Source: Siphonodentalium dalli
Taxonomy: Eukaryota > Mollusca > Scaphopoda > Gadilida > Siphonodentaliidae
Direction: 5' to 3'
Length of the DNA stretch: 64,000 bases
Assembly: GCA_032622095.1 (NCBI GenBank)
Contig: CP136065.1
Location: 22,992,134-23,056,133 of the forward strand
The translations under genes and the position numbers were made by a program. Position 1 is the stretch's first letter. Each line of letters opens with the position of its first letter. Positions 1-11,200 of this stretch are shown piece after piece. The notes under the pieces were generated by a model. It was given only the letters and a program-made list of their open reading frames with translations, ran no database searches and had not been told where the DNA came from.

Positions 1-1597
1 GGGGGGTAGCCCCGGGATTATCGGAAGGACCCGTAATTTTTTTGGCCTTTAATTATCAAATAAAGATATATAAAAAAAGGTTTTTTTTGTTAAAGGCTCA
101 CTTAATTTTCGAATCACCAGATTACATTATATACAACATATTCCATATTAGATCATATTATATACCACTAGCCGATGAGCCCGACGTTGTCCGGGCTATT
201 CAAAAACCAAATTTCAAGTCGATAGCTCCACCCGTTTCCGAGATCTGGTCTGCGCATGCGCGAAGCTTGCGTCGCACGGGCTCGGCAACCCGATAAAATT
301 CGTATCCGGGGCAAGATACATTCACATAGCAAATTTCAAGTCGATAGCTCCACCCGTTTCCGATATCTCGTCTGCGCATGAGCTGCACGTGCGTCGCACG
401 GGCTCGCCAATACGACAAGGACGACCGCCTGATCAAACTTCACACACATACCAAGTTTCGTCCCGATAGGTCGAAACGACAGCACAACACGCATTTTTTG
501 TTTTTCATGAATTAATTCATGGTACCCGTCCCTCAAAGACTGACCCGATGAAAAATTCCCCTGTTCCTAGGACATATATGACCCAACAACCCATTCTGCC
601 TTTTTAATCGAGATAATTGCATTCCGCGTTTCGTTTTTCATCCGTATTTTACGCATGGGTAGCCGTTTAGCAGCTTCGATTGTAATAATGAGCGTTAATC
701 CTTAACACCTCCGAATATGGTCAATATAAAGATCGTTGATGCCTTAACCCCCGGAAGTGGCGTTTGCGGTGATTTTGATGATTGTGAGTGGAGAATCGGT
801 GCTCAGAGCTTGTCCAAAATGCGACGTCGACGATTCCCGTGTGTTTTTACCTTTAGATAGGAAGTTTGGTCTCGATCGGTCAACCCGTTTTCGATTCTAT
901 AAAGAACATACAGACAGACAGACAGACAGAGGTCTTCAAAATATATATGAGACTAGTAGGCTTATTCGTCGTCGGAATAAAGGTACGTAACCGTTTTGAT
1001 ATGTAAACACTGAAAATATTGATCATCTCGTCAGTCAAATCTTGTTTACATTTTGAGTAAGCTAAGTGTGATGGATGAAAACAGACTCTATGAACACCTC
1101 TGGTGCGATGAAAATAACACCAGTCATTATAGACATTTGTAGTCCACGTTTCCTTCTTCGTAAATCACATATGTACAATGGAATCGGTTGGGATAATATG
1201 TTGCCACAAGTATACGTCGAAGTTCCGTGTATATATCGTTCTATAGCAGGCTTTGCGTCTAGATTCAGTGGCTGGTTATTACCAGATTATATACGGACCT
1301 ACCCTATAATCGTATGGTCATGCACATGCATGTACGGGGGAACAATCTAGGAAGAAGTGCATTGTGCTGTTCCAATGTTTAATGTTCAGAAAGGGCTAGT
1401 TTCCTTTTTAGCCGGGGTGGTTGGGTCGTAGATAACACGAGACGGGTTACATGACGCGGGTTCGAACACCGAAAATCGGGACATATTTTTCAAGTCTGAT
1501 CTGATCGAGTTGCGGGACATGATCTCAATGTTAACGCTCATTGAAGCAACTTAGCACATTTGAAGCATTATAGGGAGTGTTTGGGGTGGGGGGGGGG
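1..1597. repeat. ~1.6-kb tandem repeat, unit 1
   Basis: First of three head-to-tail copies; the marker TAGCCCCGGG occurs at 7, 1598 and 3213. Each unit contains two direct copies of a ~60-bp block (about 208-270 and 329-391, both starting AAATTTCAAGTCGATAGCTC), then a related block ending in CAGCACAACACGC, a GACA microsatellite (about 908-930) and a tRNA-like segment near 1411-1480. The short ORFs recur in every copy but resemble no protein I know and carry indels between copies, so I read the unit as noncoding. It could be a long satellite or a transposon amplified in tandem. The array may extend left of the window. Confidence 0.85.
1411..1480 (+). repeat. tRNA-like (SINE-type) segment in unit 1
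   Basis: A GGGGTGGTTGGGTCGTAG stretch resembling a pol III A box is followed ~40 bp later by GCGGGTTCGAACACC, close to the B-box consensus GGTTCGANTCC. The spacing suits a tRNA-derived head. No full cloverleaf was verified, so this is called a SINE-like relic, not a tRNA gene. Confidence 0.45.
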
Positions 1598-3212
1598 TAG
1601 CCCCGGGATTATCGGAAGGACCCGTAATTTTTTTGGCCTTTAATTATCAAATTAAGATATATAAAAAAAGGGGTTTTTTGTTAAAGGCTCACTTAATTTT
1701 CGAATCACCAGATTACATTATATACAACATATTCCATATTAGATCATATTATATACCACTAGCCGATGAGCCCGACGTTGTCCGGGCTATTCAAAAACCA
1801 AATTTCAAGTCGATAGCTCCACCCGTTTCCGAGATCTGGTCTGCGCATGCGCGAAGCTTGCGCCGCACGGGCTCGGCAACCCGATAAAATTCGTATCCGG
1901 GGAAAGATACATTCACATAGCAAATTTCAAGTCGATAGCTCCACCAGTTTCCGATATCTCGTCTGCGCATGCGCTGCATGGGCGTCGCACGGGATCGCCA
2001 ATACGACAAGGACGACCTCCTGGTCAAACTACACTCACATACCAAGTCTCGTCCCGATCGGTCGAAACGACAGCACAACACGCATTTTTTGTTTTTCATG
2101 AATTAATTCATGGTACCCGTCCCTCAAAGACTGACCCGATTAAAAATTCCCCTGTTCCTAGGACATATATGACCCAACAACCCATTCTGCCTTTTTAATC
2201 GAGATAATTGCATTCCGCGTTTCGTTTTGCATCCGTATTTTACGCATGGGTAGCCGTTTAGCAGCTTCGATTGTAATAAAGAGCGTTAATCCTTAACACC
2301 TCCGAATATGGTCAATATAAAGATCGTTGATGCCTTAACCCCCCCCCCCCCGAAGTGGCGTTTGCGGTGATTTTGATGATTGTGAGTGGAGAATCGGTGT
2401 TCAGAGCATGTCCAAAATGCGACGTCGACGATTCCCGTGTGTTTTTACCTTTAGATAGGAAGTTTGGTCTCGATCGGTCAACCCGTTTTCGATTCTATAA
2501 AGGACATACAGACAGACAGACAGACAGACAGAGGTCTTCAAAATATATATGAGACTAGTAGGCTTATTCGTCGTCGGAATAAAGGTACGTAACCGTTTTG
2601 ATATGTAAACACTGAAAATATTGATCATCTCGTCAGTCAAATCTTGTTTACATTTTGAGTAAGCTAAGTGTGATGGATGAAAACAGACTCTATGAACACC
2701 TCTGGTGCGATGAAAATAACACCAGTCATTATAGACATTTGTAGTCCACGTTTCCTTCTTCGTAAATCACATATGTACAATGGAATCGGTTGGGATAATA
2801 TGTTGCCACAAGTATACGTCGAAGTTCCGTGTATATATCGTTCTATAGCAGGCTTTACGTCTAGATTCAGTGGCTGGTTATTACCAGATTATAGACGGAC
2901 CTACCCTATAATCGTATGGTCATGCACATGCATGTACGGGAACAATCTAGGAAGAAGTGCATTGTGCTGTTCCAATGTTTAATGTTCAGAAAGGGCTAGT
3001 TTCCTTTTTAGCCGGGGTGGTTGGGTCGTAGATAACACGAGACGGGTTACATGACGCAGGTTCGAACACCGAAAATCGGGACATATTTTTCAAGTCTGAT
3101 CTGATCGAGTTGCGGGACATGATCTCAATGTTAACGCTCATTGAAGCAACTTAGCACATTTGAAGCATTATAGGGAGTGTTTGGGGTGGGGGGGGGGGTA
3201 GGGGTCGGAGTG
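1598..3212. repeat. ~1.6-kb tandem repeat, unit 2
   Basis: Near-identical to unit 1 over its full length. Differences are mostly substitutions and homopolymer changes (for example a long C run near 2340-2351). The GACA microsatellite is longer (about 2509-2532). It contains the second tRNA-like segment at about 3011-3080, with one change in the B box. Confidence 0.85.
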
Positions 3213-4157
3213 TAGCCCCGGGATTATCGGAAGGACCCGTAATTTTTTTGGCCTTTAATTATCAAATAAAGATATATATAAAAAAGGGTTTTTTTGTTAA
3301 AGGCTCACTTAATTTTCGAATCACCAGATTACATTATATACAACATATTCCATATTAGATCATATTATATACCACTAGCCGATGAGCCCGACGTTGTCCG
3401 GGCTATTCAAAAACCAAATTTCAAGTCGATAGCTCCACCCGTTTCCGAGATCTGGTCTGCGCATGCGCGAAGCTTTGCGTCGCACGGGCTCGGCAACCCG
3501 ATATAATTCGTATTCGGGGCAAGATACATTCACATAGCAAATTTCAAGTCGATAGCTCCACCCGTTTCCGACATCTCGTCTGCGCATGCGCTGCACGGGC
3601 GTCGCACGGGCTCGCCAATACGACAAGGACGACCGCCTGGTCAAACTACACACACATACCAAGTTTCGTCCCGATCGGTCGAAACGACAGCACAACACGC
3701 ATTTTTTGTTTTTCATGAATCAATTCATGGTACCCGTCCCTCAAAGACTGACCCGATGAAAAATTCCCCTGTTCCTAGGACATATATGACCCAACAACCC
3801 ATTCTGCCTTTTTAATCGAGATAATTGCATTCCGCGTTTCGTTTTGCATCCGTATTTTACGCATGGGTAGCCGTTTATCAGCTTCGATTGTAATAAAGAG
3901 CGTTAATCCTTAACACCTCCGAATATGGTCAATATAAAGATCGTTAGTGCCTTAACACTCCGAAGTGGCGTTTGCGGTGATTTTGATGATTGTGAGTGGA
4001 GAATCGGTGCTCAGAGCTTGTCCAAAATGCGACGTCGACGATTCCCGTGTGTTTTTACCTTTAGATAGGAAGTTTGGTCTCGATCGGTCAACCCGTTTTC
4101 GATTCTATAAAGGACATACAGACAGACAGACAGAGGTCTTCAAAAATATATATGAGA
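3213..4157. repeat. ~1.6-kb tandem repeat, unit 3 (truncated)
   Basis: Matches the first ~950 bp of units 1 and 2 and stops just after the GACA microsatellite and TATATATGAGA. Beyond about 4157 the sequence is unrelated to the units. The tRNA-like part is absent from this copy. Confidence 0.85.
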
Positions 4158-4496
4158 TTTGAAAGAGAAAGCTCCAAAACATTGTATTATCAACTGATCG
4201 GTTCGAATAAACTGGGAACATATTGTTTTGTCGAGGTACCAATGTGTGTCCTGTATTTAGTGTTGATCCGGACTGTACTATATAGTCTATAATACTCAAT
4301 GGAAGGGGAATAACGCTATCTCTTAGTTTGAATTCTGATGCAATCTGGGTTGAAGAGGGGGGAGTCTTGGACAGTCCTAGACCACAGCTGCTTCGTATTC
4401 TGGTGGAATATATATATATATTTGGTTCCTGGAAAAATGTTATCTGGGCATTCGAAAATTAAGTGGGCCTTTAAATTTCCATCGTTTCTTCTTTTT
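4158..4496. other. gene-free spacer between tandem repeat and LINE
   Basis: No coding potential recognised. It contains a short TA microsatellite near 4407-4421. Confidence 0.6.
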
Positions 4497-7400
4497 AAGA
4501 TAAGATAAGATAAGATAAGTTTATTGGCTCTTGAATCATGAAACATTGTAACAGAGTAAGAATAGGTAACATATGTATATGTGTTATATGAGGTTGTAAA
4601 TAGAATCTAGATGTGACTGTAGAGTATAAATGGAATCAGTAATAAAATAAGTATAAGCAGATTCAGTGTGACATGTCACAGAGTGGGACAAGTTTCATGA
4701 GATCTAGAGCCAACAGGGTTGCACAAAAAGCTGGCATAGCCAATTTGATTCCATTGTGGACCCTGCTGACTTCAGATCACATGACTCCTCGACCACACCA
4801 TGAAAATTGTTTCCAACTATATATACTATGTAAATGCCAAAAATGATCAATCAAAGGGGGATTTGCTTAATTCAACCTTATTTCAAAAGTATTTATAAAT
4901 GCTTTCATCGCTTTGTTTGATATATATCCAGATTCTTTCAATAATGTCGGCTCTCCATTGTTTCTCATTACATGAAGGATCTAAATATTTTACAACATTA
5001 TTCCAGCATTTAATGCCGGAATACATAAAACTCTTCGAACCAAAAGGTCCAACAGAGGGGATATTATATTTGAATTTTCCAGATCTTGTGTCATGGGAAG
5101 GATTTGCTAAGGTAAACATAGAATTGAGGTAATTTGGGCCATTATTATCATAGATCTTTTTCATGAGTATCAATTTTCTTTGAATTATCCTATTCTCTAC
5201 TGGGAACATCTTGAGATGTTGAAAGTGATCTAAATTTATATGACTGAAACTTTCTAGACCAAGAATAAATCTAACCATCCTATTTTGGGAGGTCTGAAGT
5301 TTTCCTTTAGTTTTGACTGTAAGTGGAGAAAACCAAAAGTTGCATGCATAATCAAAATGACATTGGATAAGAGACATAGCCATAAGTTTCCCACAGTGCT
5401 GATTTAGACATTTTGCTTTTCGATACATATATTTAATACGAGAATTGATTTTCTTCAATACTGACTCAGCCATCATTTCTCCATTTAAATTTTGGTCCAA
5501 TATTGCTCCTAGATATTTGACTGAGGTTGTGGAATTTATTGAAATGTCCTTACAGTTAACTATTAGCTTTGACTGTTTACGAATCTTAGGTTGTGAGCCA
5601 AAAAGAATAGATTCCGTTTTCCCCAAATGTAGGGATAGTTTATTATCTACCAACCAGTTGCTTAAATTTTCAAGTTCTGTACTGAGACACTGTCCAATGG
5701 AGGTTACACTTTTGCCAGAGACAATCAGAGTTGAGTCATCTGCATACAACAGAAGGTTACAGTTGACTGATGCCTCCGCATCATTAACGTAAAGGAGGTA
5801 TAACAAAGGACCCAGGATATACCCTTGAGGGACTCCACAAGTGAGAGAATTAGGCTCTGATAGGGTGCCTCCTATATCTACCACCTGGGTTCTGCCTGTT
5901 AGGTATGATTCGAACCATGAAATAGCTGCATCCGAAAAACCCAAGGCTTGTAATTTATACAGAAGGATTGAATGATTTACGGTATCAAATGCTTTTTGTA
6001 AATCAATCAGGACCATACCGATGTAATTTCCTTTGTCCATTTCAGCCCTTATCAAGTCTGACAGATAAATTAGACTTGTGTCAGTTGAAAAGCCTTGTCT
6101 AAAACCAGACTGGAATTCATATAGAATGTCATTCTTGGTTAGATAGACCTCCAGTTGTGTATGTACAGTCTTCTCAAGGATTTTTGAGACAAGGTTTAGG
6201 ATTGAAACTGGTCTGTAATTACAGGTTTTTGTTTTCTCCTGTTTTTTATATAAAGGCACAACTCTGGCAGTTTTTAGGCCAGCTGGGACCTTACCATGAT
6301 GTATAGAAAGGTTGATGATATGTGCTAAAGGGGAAGATATAACAGAAGCACCATCTCTCAGGAACCTAGCTGCTATTGAATCTATACCGGTAGCCTTGGA
6401 TGGATTAAGTTCGGTTAAAAGGTCATAAACTTCATATTCGGATATTAGGGCTAAACTGAAACTGTTTGCAATCACCCCTTTGCTATGGTAGTAAGTGTCT
6501 ACAAACTGTTTGTTGAAAATATTTAAGGGGACCGGAAGTTTATTAACAAGTTGAGATGCAACTTGGCAGAAATAGCCATTGAATTCTTCTGCTACTTTGG
6601 ATTTGTCCGAACATAACTCCCCATTAATTTCAATGTTAATGGGTGACTTACTGTTTGTGGTTTTTTTGGATGGCATACCCAAAGATTTCAGTGTTTTCCA
6701 GAGGGCTTTTGAGTCATTCTTTTTAGCTACAATTTGTTCACTGAAATATGAAGATTTAGCCTTGGCAATCATATGTTGCACTTTGTTTCTGAGAGATTTA
6801 AAATCTTCAAACAGCTTTGGGTCTTTCAACCGTTTAAATTGCTTGAGTGCTTTATCTCGGGATCTGATTTTAGCCAGAATTTCATTGTCCATCCAGGGCT
6901 CAGTACGGATCTTAGCTCTGACTTTAGTGAAAGGGGCACATTTATTAATTGTGGCAACAAACAAGTCCTTAAATAAATTCCAAGCAGTATCCACATCATC
7001 ACACAATAACAACTCAATCCAGTCAATCTCCTTCAGCTCATCACAGAATAACTCACTCGAGTAGCTCTTCAAAGATCTGAAATTGAGCATATTCTGTCCC
7101 CCAACAGGATGATGTTTTTTCTTTCGTACAGCAAAAATCATGCTATGATCGCTAATGCCAAAATCTAAAACCCCACTTTCAGAAAAATTTCAGAATCTGA
7201 TACTAAAATGAGATCTATAAGGGTAGAGGAGTGAGCTGTTATTCTGGTATGAGCTTTAATGAGCTGCTTCATTGAAAACATATTCATAAAAGAATTATAT
7301 TTAGTCACTAGTGAATTACATCGCTGTTTGGAAATATCCGTGTTGAAATCTCCTAATAGGATAGTTTCATCTCGAATAAAATCTTTCTCAGCGGTGAAAT

Positions 7401-8110
7401 TCTCAATAATTTCAAAAAAGCTATATTGATCAGGTGGACGGTATCCTACTCCAACCAAAATTGGTTTTGTCAGGGGCAGCAGAATATCTATCCACAAGAC
7501 CTCGAGTTTATCATTATCCAGGTCATTTCGAGGGTTGAATGAAATTGATTCATGGATATACATGTAGAGACAGACCCCCCCCCACCCATTCTATCACGAT
7601 CTTTTCTAACCAATGCATAGTTATCCAAGATGACCTCTGAGTTATCAATTGAGCTATCTAGCCAAGTTTCACTGACTGCAAGAACTGATGGGTGACATTC
7701 ATTTATAAATAAACAAATTTGAGACATCTTGGGAAGTATACTTCGAGCATTCATATGAATGAAAGTTAAACCATTTCTCCTACGTAATGCTCGAGGCAAC
7801 GACTCCCGAATAGATGTGTCAAATATGTGACTCTCATTTAGAGAATTGTTTGAATTTTCATTACTGAAATCACCACCACAAAGACCTATTGGAAGTTGGG
7901 AACATATACATTTATTACAATAGAAATCCAAAGTCAGTTCATTATCGAGTTCATTTTCTTCTTCCTCTTCGCCGGTGGTGGTGATGACGAAGAGGCATCC
8001 AATGGAGATGTGTTGCTGATGTTTGTGTCGTCTCTGTACTCGACTGTGTCCCGGTCTCTGATTCTGTAAATTTGAAGCAATGAACACTCGTATAATTTTA
8101 TACTGACTCC
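4497..8110 (-). mobile_element. CR1/Jockey-type non-LTR retrotransposon (decayed, nearly full-length ORF2)
   Basis: Read on the - strand, the element has an endonuclease-reverse transcriptase ORF, a ~390-bp 3' UTR, and a 3' tail of TTATC repeats (seen as AAGATAAGATAAG at 4497-4520). A simple pentanucleotide tail instead of poly(A) is typical of CR1/Jockey-like LINEs. The 5' boundary is not sharp; I place it around 8100 because host ZNF830 5' sequence begins close by. The first-ORF region expected in full-length members is absent. Confidence 0.8.
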
Positions 8111-8183
8111 GTCCGTAAGCGACTAACCGGACACAGTGCACGGTAAATATTAATACCAGAGTCATTATTTTCATTCTAATCAA
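4883..8183 (-). pseudogene. LINE endonuclease-reverse transcriptase, two frameshifts
   Basis: Three overlapping reading frames make one APE-type endonuclease plus reverse transcriptase. The endonuclease part shows NARSILPK, SETWLD, a YRPP motif, GDFN and SDHS. The RT part shows GVPQG and the catalytic YADD, preceded by DLQKAFDTVNH. The frame breaks at a run of C near 7577-7585 and again near 7175-7185; from about 7141 to 4883 the RT and C-terminal region stay open for 752 codons. The extreme N-terminal codons (above ~8100) probably belong to flanking host DNA. The long open RT frame suggests a fairly young insertion, but the two shifts make this copy non-autonomous. Confidence 0.85.
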
Positions 8184-8185
8184 AG

Positions 8186-8298
8186 ATGGCGACTTCCAAG
8201 AAAACTAAAAAATTGTCTAAAGACGAATTGAGGCTTTTAATGAAAAGAACGAAAGCTGCACATACAACGAACAAGCGAGTTGATCACCCGTTGTCTAA
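8186..8298 (+). CDS. ZNF830: ZNF830 exon 1 (start codon)
   Basis: ATG at 8186 opens MATSKKTKKLSKDELRLLMK, then a basic stretch and DHPLSK, matching the conserved N-terminus that precedes the zinc finger. The likely donor is the GT at 8299 (TCTAA|GTATCC), leaving phase 2. Reading through instead gives a stop within 20 codons and no similarity. The 5' UTR must be short, because LINE sequence lies within ~100 bp upstream. Confidence 0.75.
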
Positions 8299-11200
8299 GT
8301 ATCCTTTAATGATCAGATTTGGTTTTGTCTGTATACAAGTGTCAAGAAAATAAATAGTTTTTGTTGCATGCACGAACTTAGGCGAACTAAATCGTGTGAT
8401 TTCTAGGACGTATATGTAGAAGACATTTTTGCGACTAAGATGATTATACAATATGCACTGTATAATATGATTACGTCAGTATGGACAACCCAAAACACGT
8501 CCGTCCATCTATAAAATGATAAATGTATGTTTCATGGGAGTGCCTGTATTTCTGGCCAACTTGGGATACAGACTACAGTCACTTTCCCAGTTCGGGATAA
8601 CTGATCGCATTCTCTCTGCACAAAAATTTCTTGGTTGATTAGCATGGTCATACATTGTTCCAAGACATAAGAAAACATATACTCTGCAGTATTTTAAATG
8701 ATTTTCAGATCAAGCTTCGGCGAAAAACAAGTATTTGCTTCTGATATGAGTCATATGACCCTACCCATTTTTCCCAATTCGGGATTTTTTTGCCTGTTCG
8801 GGATAACTGAATATTTGACATTGCTGTTACCTTATCTGTTATTTTTTATGTATTAAAGTTTTATTTTATGTGATTTTATGCTAATCCCTTTCAACAGAAT
8901 GCATATTTGAGCTAATAAAATTGTTTAATGAGTGCGTGATAGCCTTTTGAAAATGACTGTTGAACTGTTGATATCATGTTTTATTCAGTTCAGGAATTAT
9001 TTTTATTTTTTGTTGAAACCTGCAGTATTTGCTTGATTCCAATGGTTATCTGATGTGATTCTAAAACATTTACTCACCATTATTTAAAAAAATTGTCATT
9101 CTGATGAATATTTTGTTCAAAGAAGAGAAAACGATTCTAGTAAAGATTCAGTTTGGCCTGAGTCCCAGGGAGTGACAGTATTATTAAGTCACTGTTTCTG
9201 AGTGCAGACAAGAGCCATTCTAGCAAATAATCTCCAGGTCAGGTATTTTGGCCATATATGTAAATTAGTGATGGGCGGTTAACCGTGGAATCGATCGGTT
9301 TCGGTTGTCGGGAAAAACCGGAAATGACAACCGTGGTAAGTTGGGAAAACACGTAGTTTCGGTTGTCACAACTTCCTGTAATCATGGCAGAGCACGACGA
9401 ACAAACGAGTCCTGTGTGGAAATATTTTTCAAAGAAATCTAAGTGTGCCGCCTGTAATATATGCAGAAAGGAGTTCGCATGGTGAAATCGCGCGACGAAT
9501 TAATTAAGTTGCGTATACACCTATTTTCGCCGTAGTAAACACAACACAAGTCAGTTTATTTCTCATGTTCTTTTAATCATTGAGGCCGTACAAATACTCT
9601 GAAAGGTGAATTTGATAACGAGGATACGATATCAAAAGGTATCAATGATTGTTACCCGCATTCCCTATTAGTTTTTATCACTGTTTGGATGTTAAATCGT
9701 CAAATATATTTGTGCGCCGTTGATTAAAAATGTTATGCCGGAATGAATTATACCGTTTGTCGGTAAACGGTTGAGAAATAGCACTCATTCAGGTGACTTG
9801 TATTGGATGCATGTATAGTGTGTACAGTATTATGTTCCCTAAATATGGTAATAGGCATATAGCCAGATAATGTGATTGAGAGATTCTAGTCATGTTTTAT
9901 TTTCATTTTGTTGTTTATTTCAAATTTAATTTTTCAAATCATAACTATACACATATATCTAGTCACACACATTAGTTTTATGCCAATATCAATGATCATT
10001 ATATTATTTCACACTTATGATCATATGATGCTGAATTGCAGTCATACACAATACACAGACTCACTTGCATTCTAGCACTGCCACTCGACATGGACATTAA
10101 CAATATACATGTAATAGTAACAATATGATACATAATTTACAATTATAAAAGGACATGTACCTCACAAGTTATGGTGATAAAATTGGTGTGTTTTCTTTGT
10201 AATATGATGAAGCATAATTAGATTTTGTTCACATTAGTCATTTTTAGCTCACCTGAGACAAAGTCTCCGGTGGAGCTATAGTCATCACTCCTCGTCTGTC
10301 TGTCTGTCCGTCTGTCCGTCTGTCCGTCAACTTTTTAAAAAACATCTTCTCCTCTTAAACCATCATACCGAATTGGTTCATATTTGGTGTGTATGTTCCC
10401 TAGGTGACTCTCATTCAGATTTGTTCAAATGAGGTCACTGGGTCAAATAGTTGCGAAACAAGGGCCATAACTCTATTCCTCCATAGTAATTCTTACAACA
10501 ACTTCTTGTCCATAACCATTGGGCCAATTTAGCTAATATTTGGTATGGAGAGTCCTTGGGTGACTGGTGTTTAGATTTGTTCAAATGAGGTCACCCGGTC
10601 AATTAGTTGAGAAACCAGGGCCATAACTCATAGTGATTCTTACAATGACTTCTTCTAAAAAATATTTGGCCGATTTAGCTTATATTTGGTACAGAGATAC
10701 CTTGGGTGACTGGGGTTCAGATTTGTTCAAATGGGGTCACTGGGTCAAATAGGGGCAGAGCCAGGGACATAACTTTAAAAACAAAAAATTAAATTTTTGC
10801 ATTTTTACCTTTAATTTTTGTTTAGGACACATCACAGCCTCATATTTCTTACCTAGATTTTTCTTAGCATGTGCTTCATCTGTATGGATTTTGGTATTGT
10901 TTATTTAACCCCTTCCACTCTTGTTTTGATATAGAATTCATCCAAGACAGGATTACTCAAACATTTTTCATCTGATCAACACCAAATTTGGTATATGAAT
11001 TTTTGACACTTATATACAGATCAAGTTAAAATATGGGTTTGATCCGATATATTTTAACAGAGTTATGGCCCTTTATAATTCACACCCCTTTGCTATGCAC
11101 TCAAGCCTGTATTATTGAAAAAGCCAATTTATCATAGTGTGGTCACCCGATCCTCTTGCTGAATACTGCTTGCTTCAGACCAGTTTACCATCTGTCATTA

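Noticed and set aside
42-296. 84-codon ORF conserved in the 1.6-kb tandem units (MAFNYQIKIYKK...)
   Set aside because: Conserved only because the whole unit is; the third copy has indels that change the frame, and no protein family is recognised.
1411-1480. A functional tRNA gene
   Set aside because: A/B-box-like sequences are present, but no complete cloverleaf with anticodon arm was apparent; better read as a SINE-like relic.
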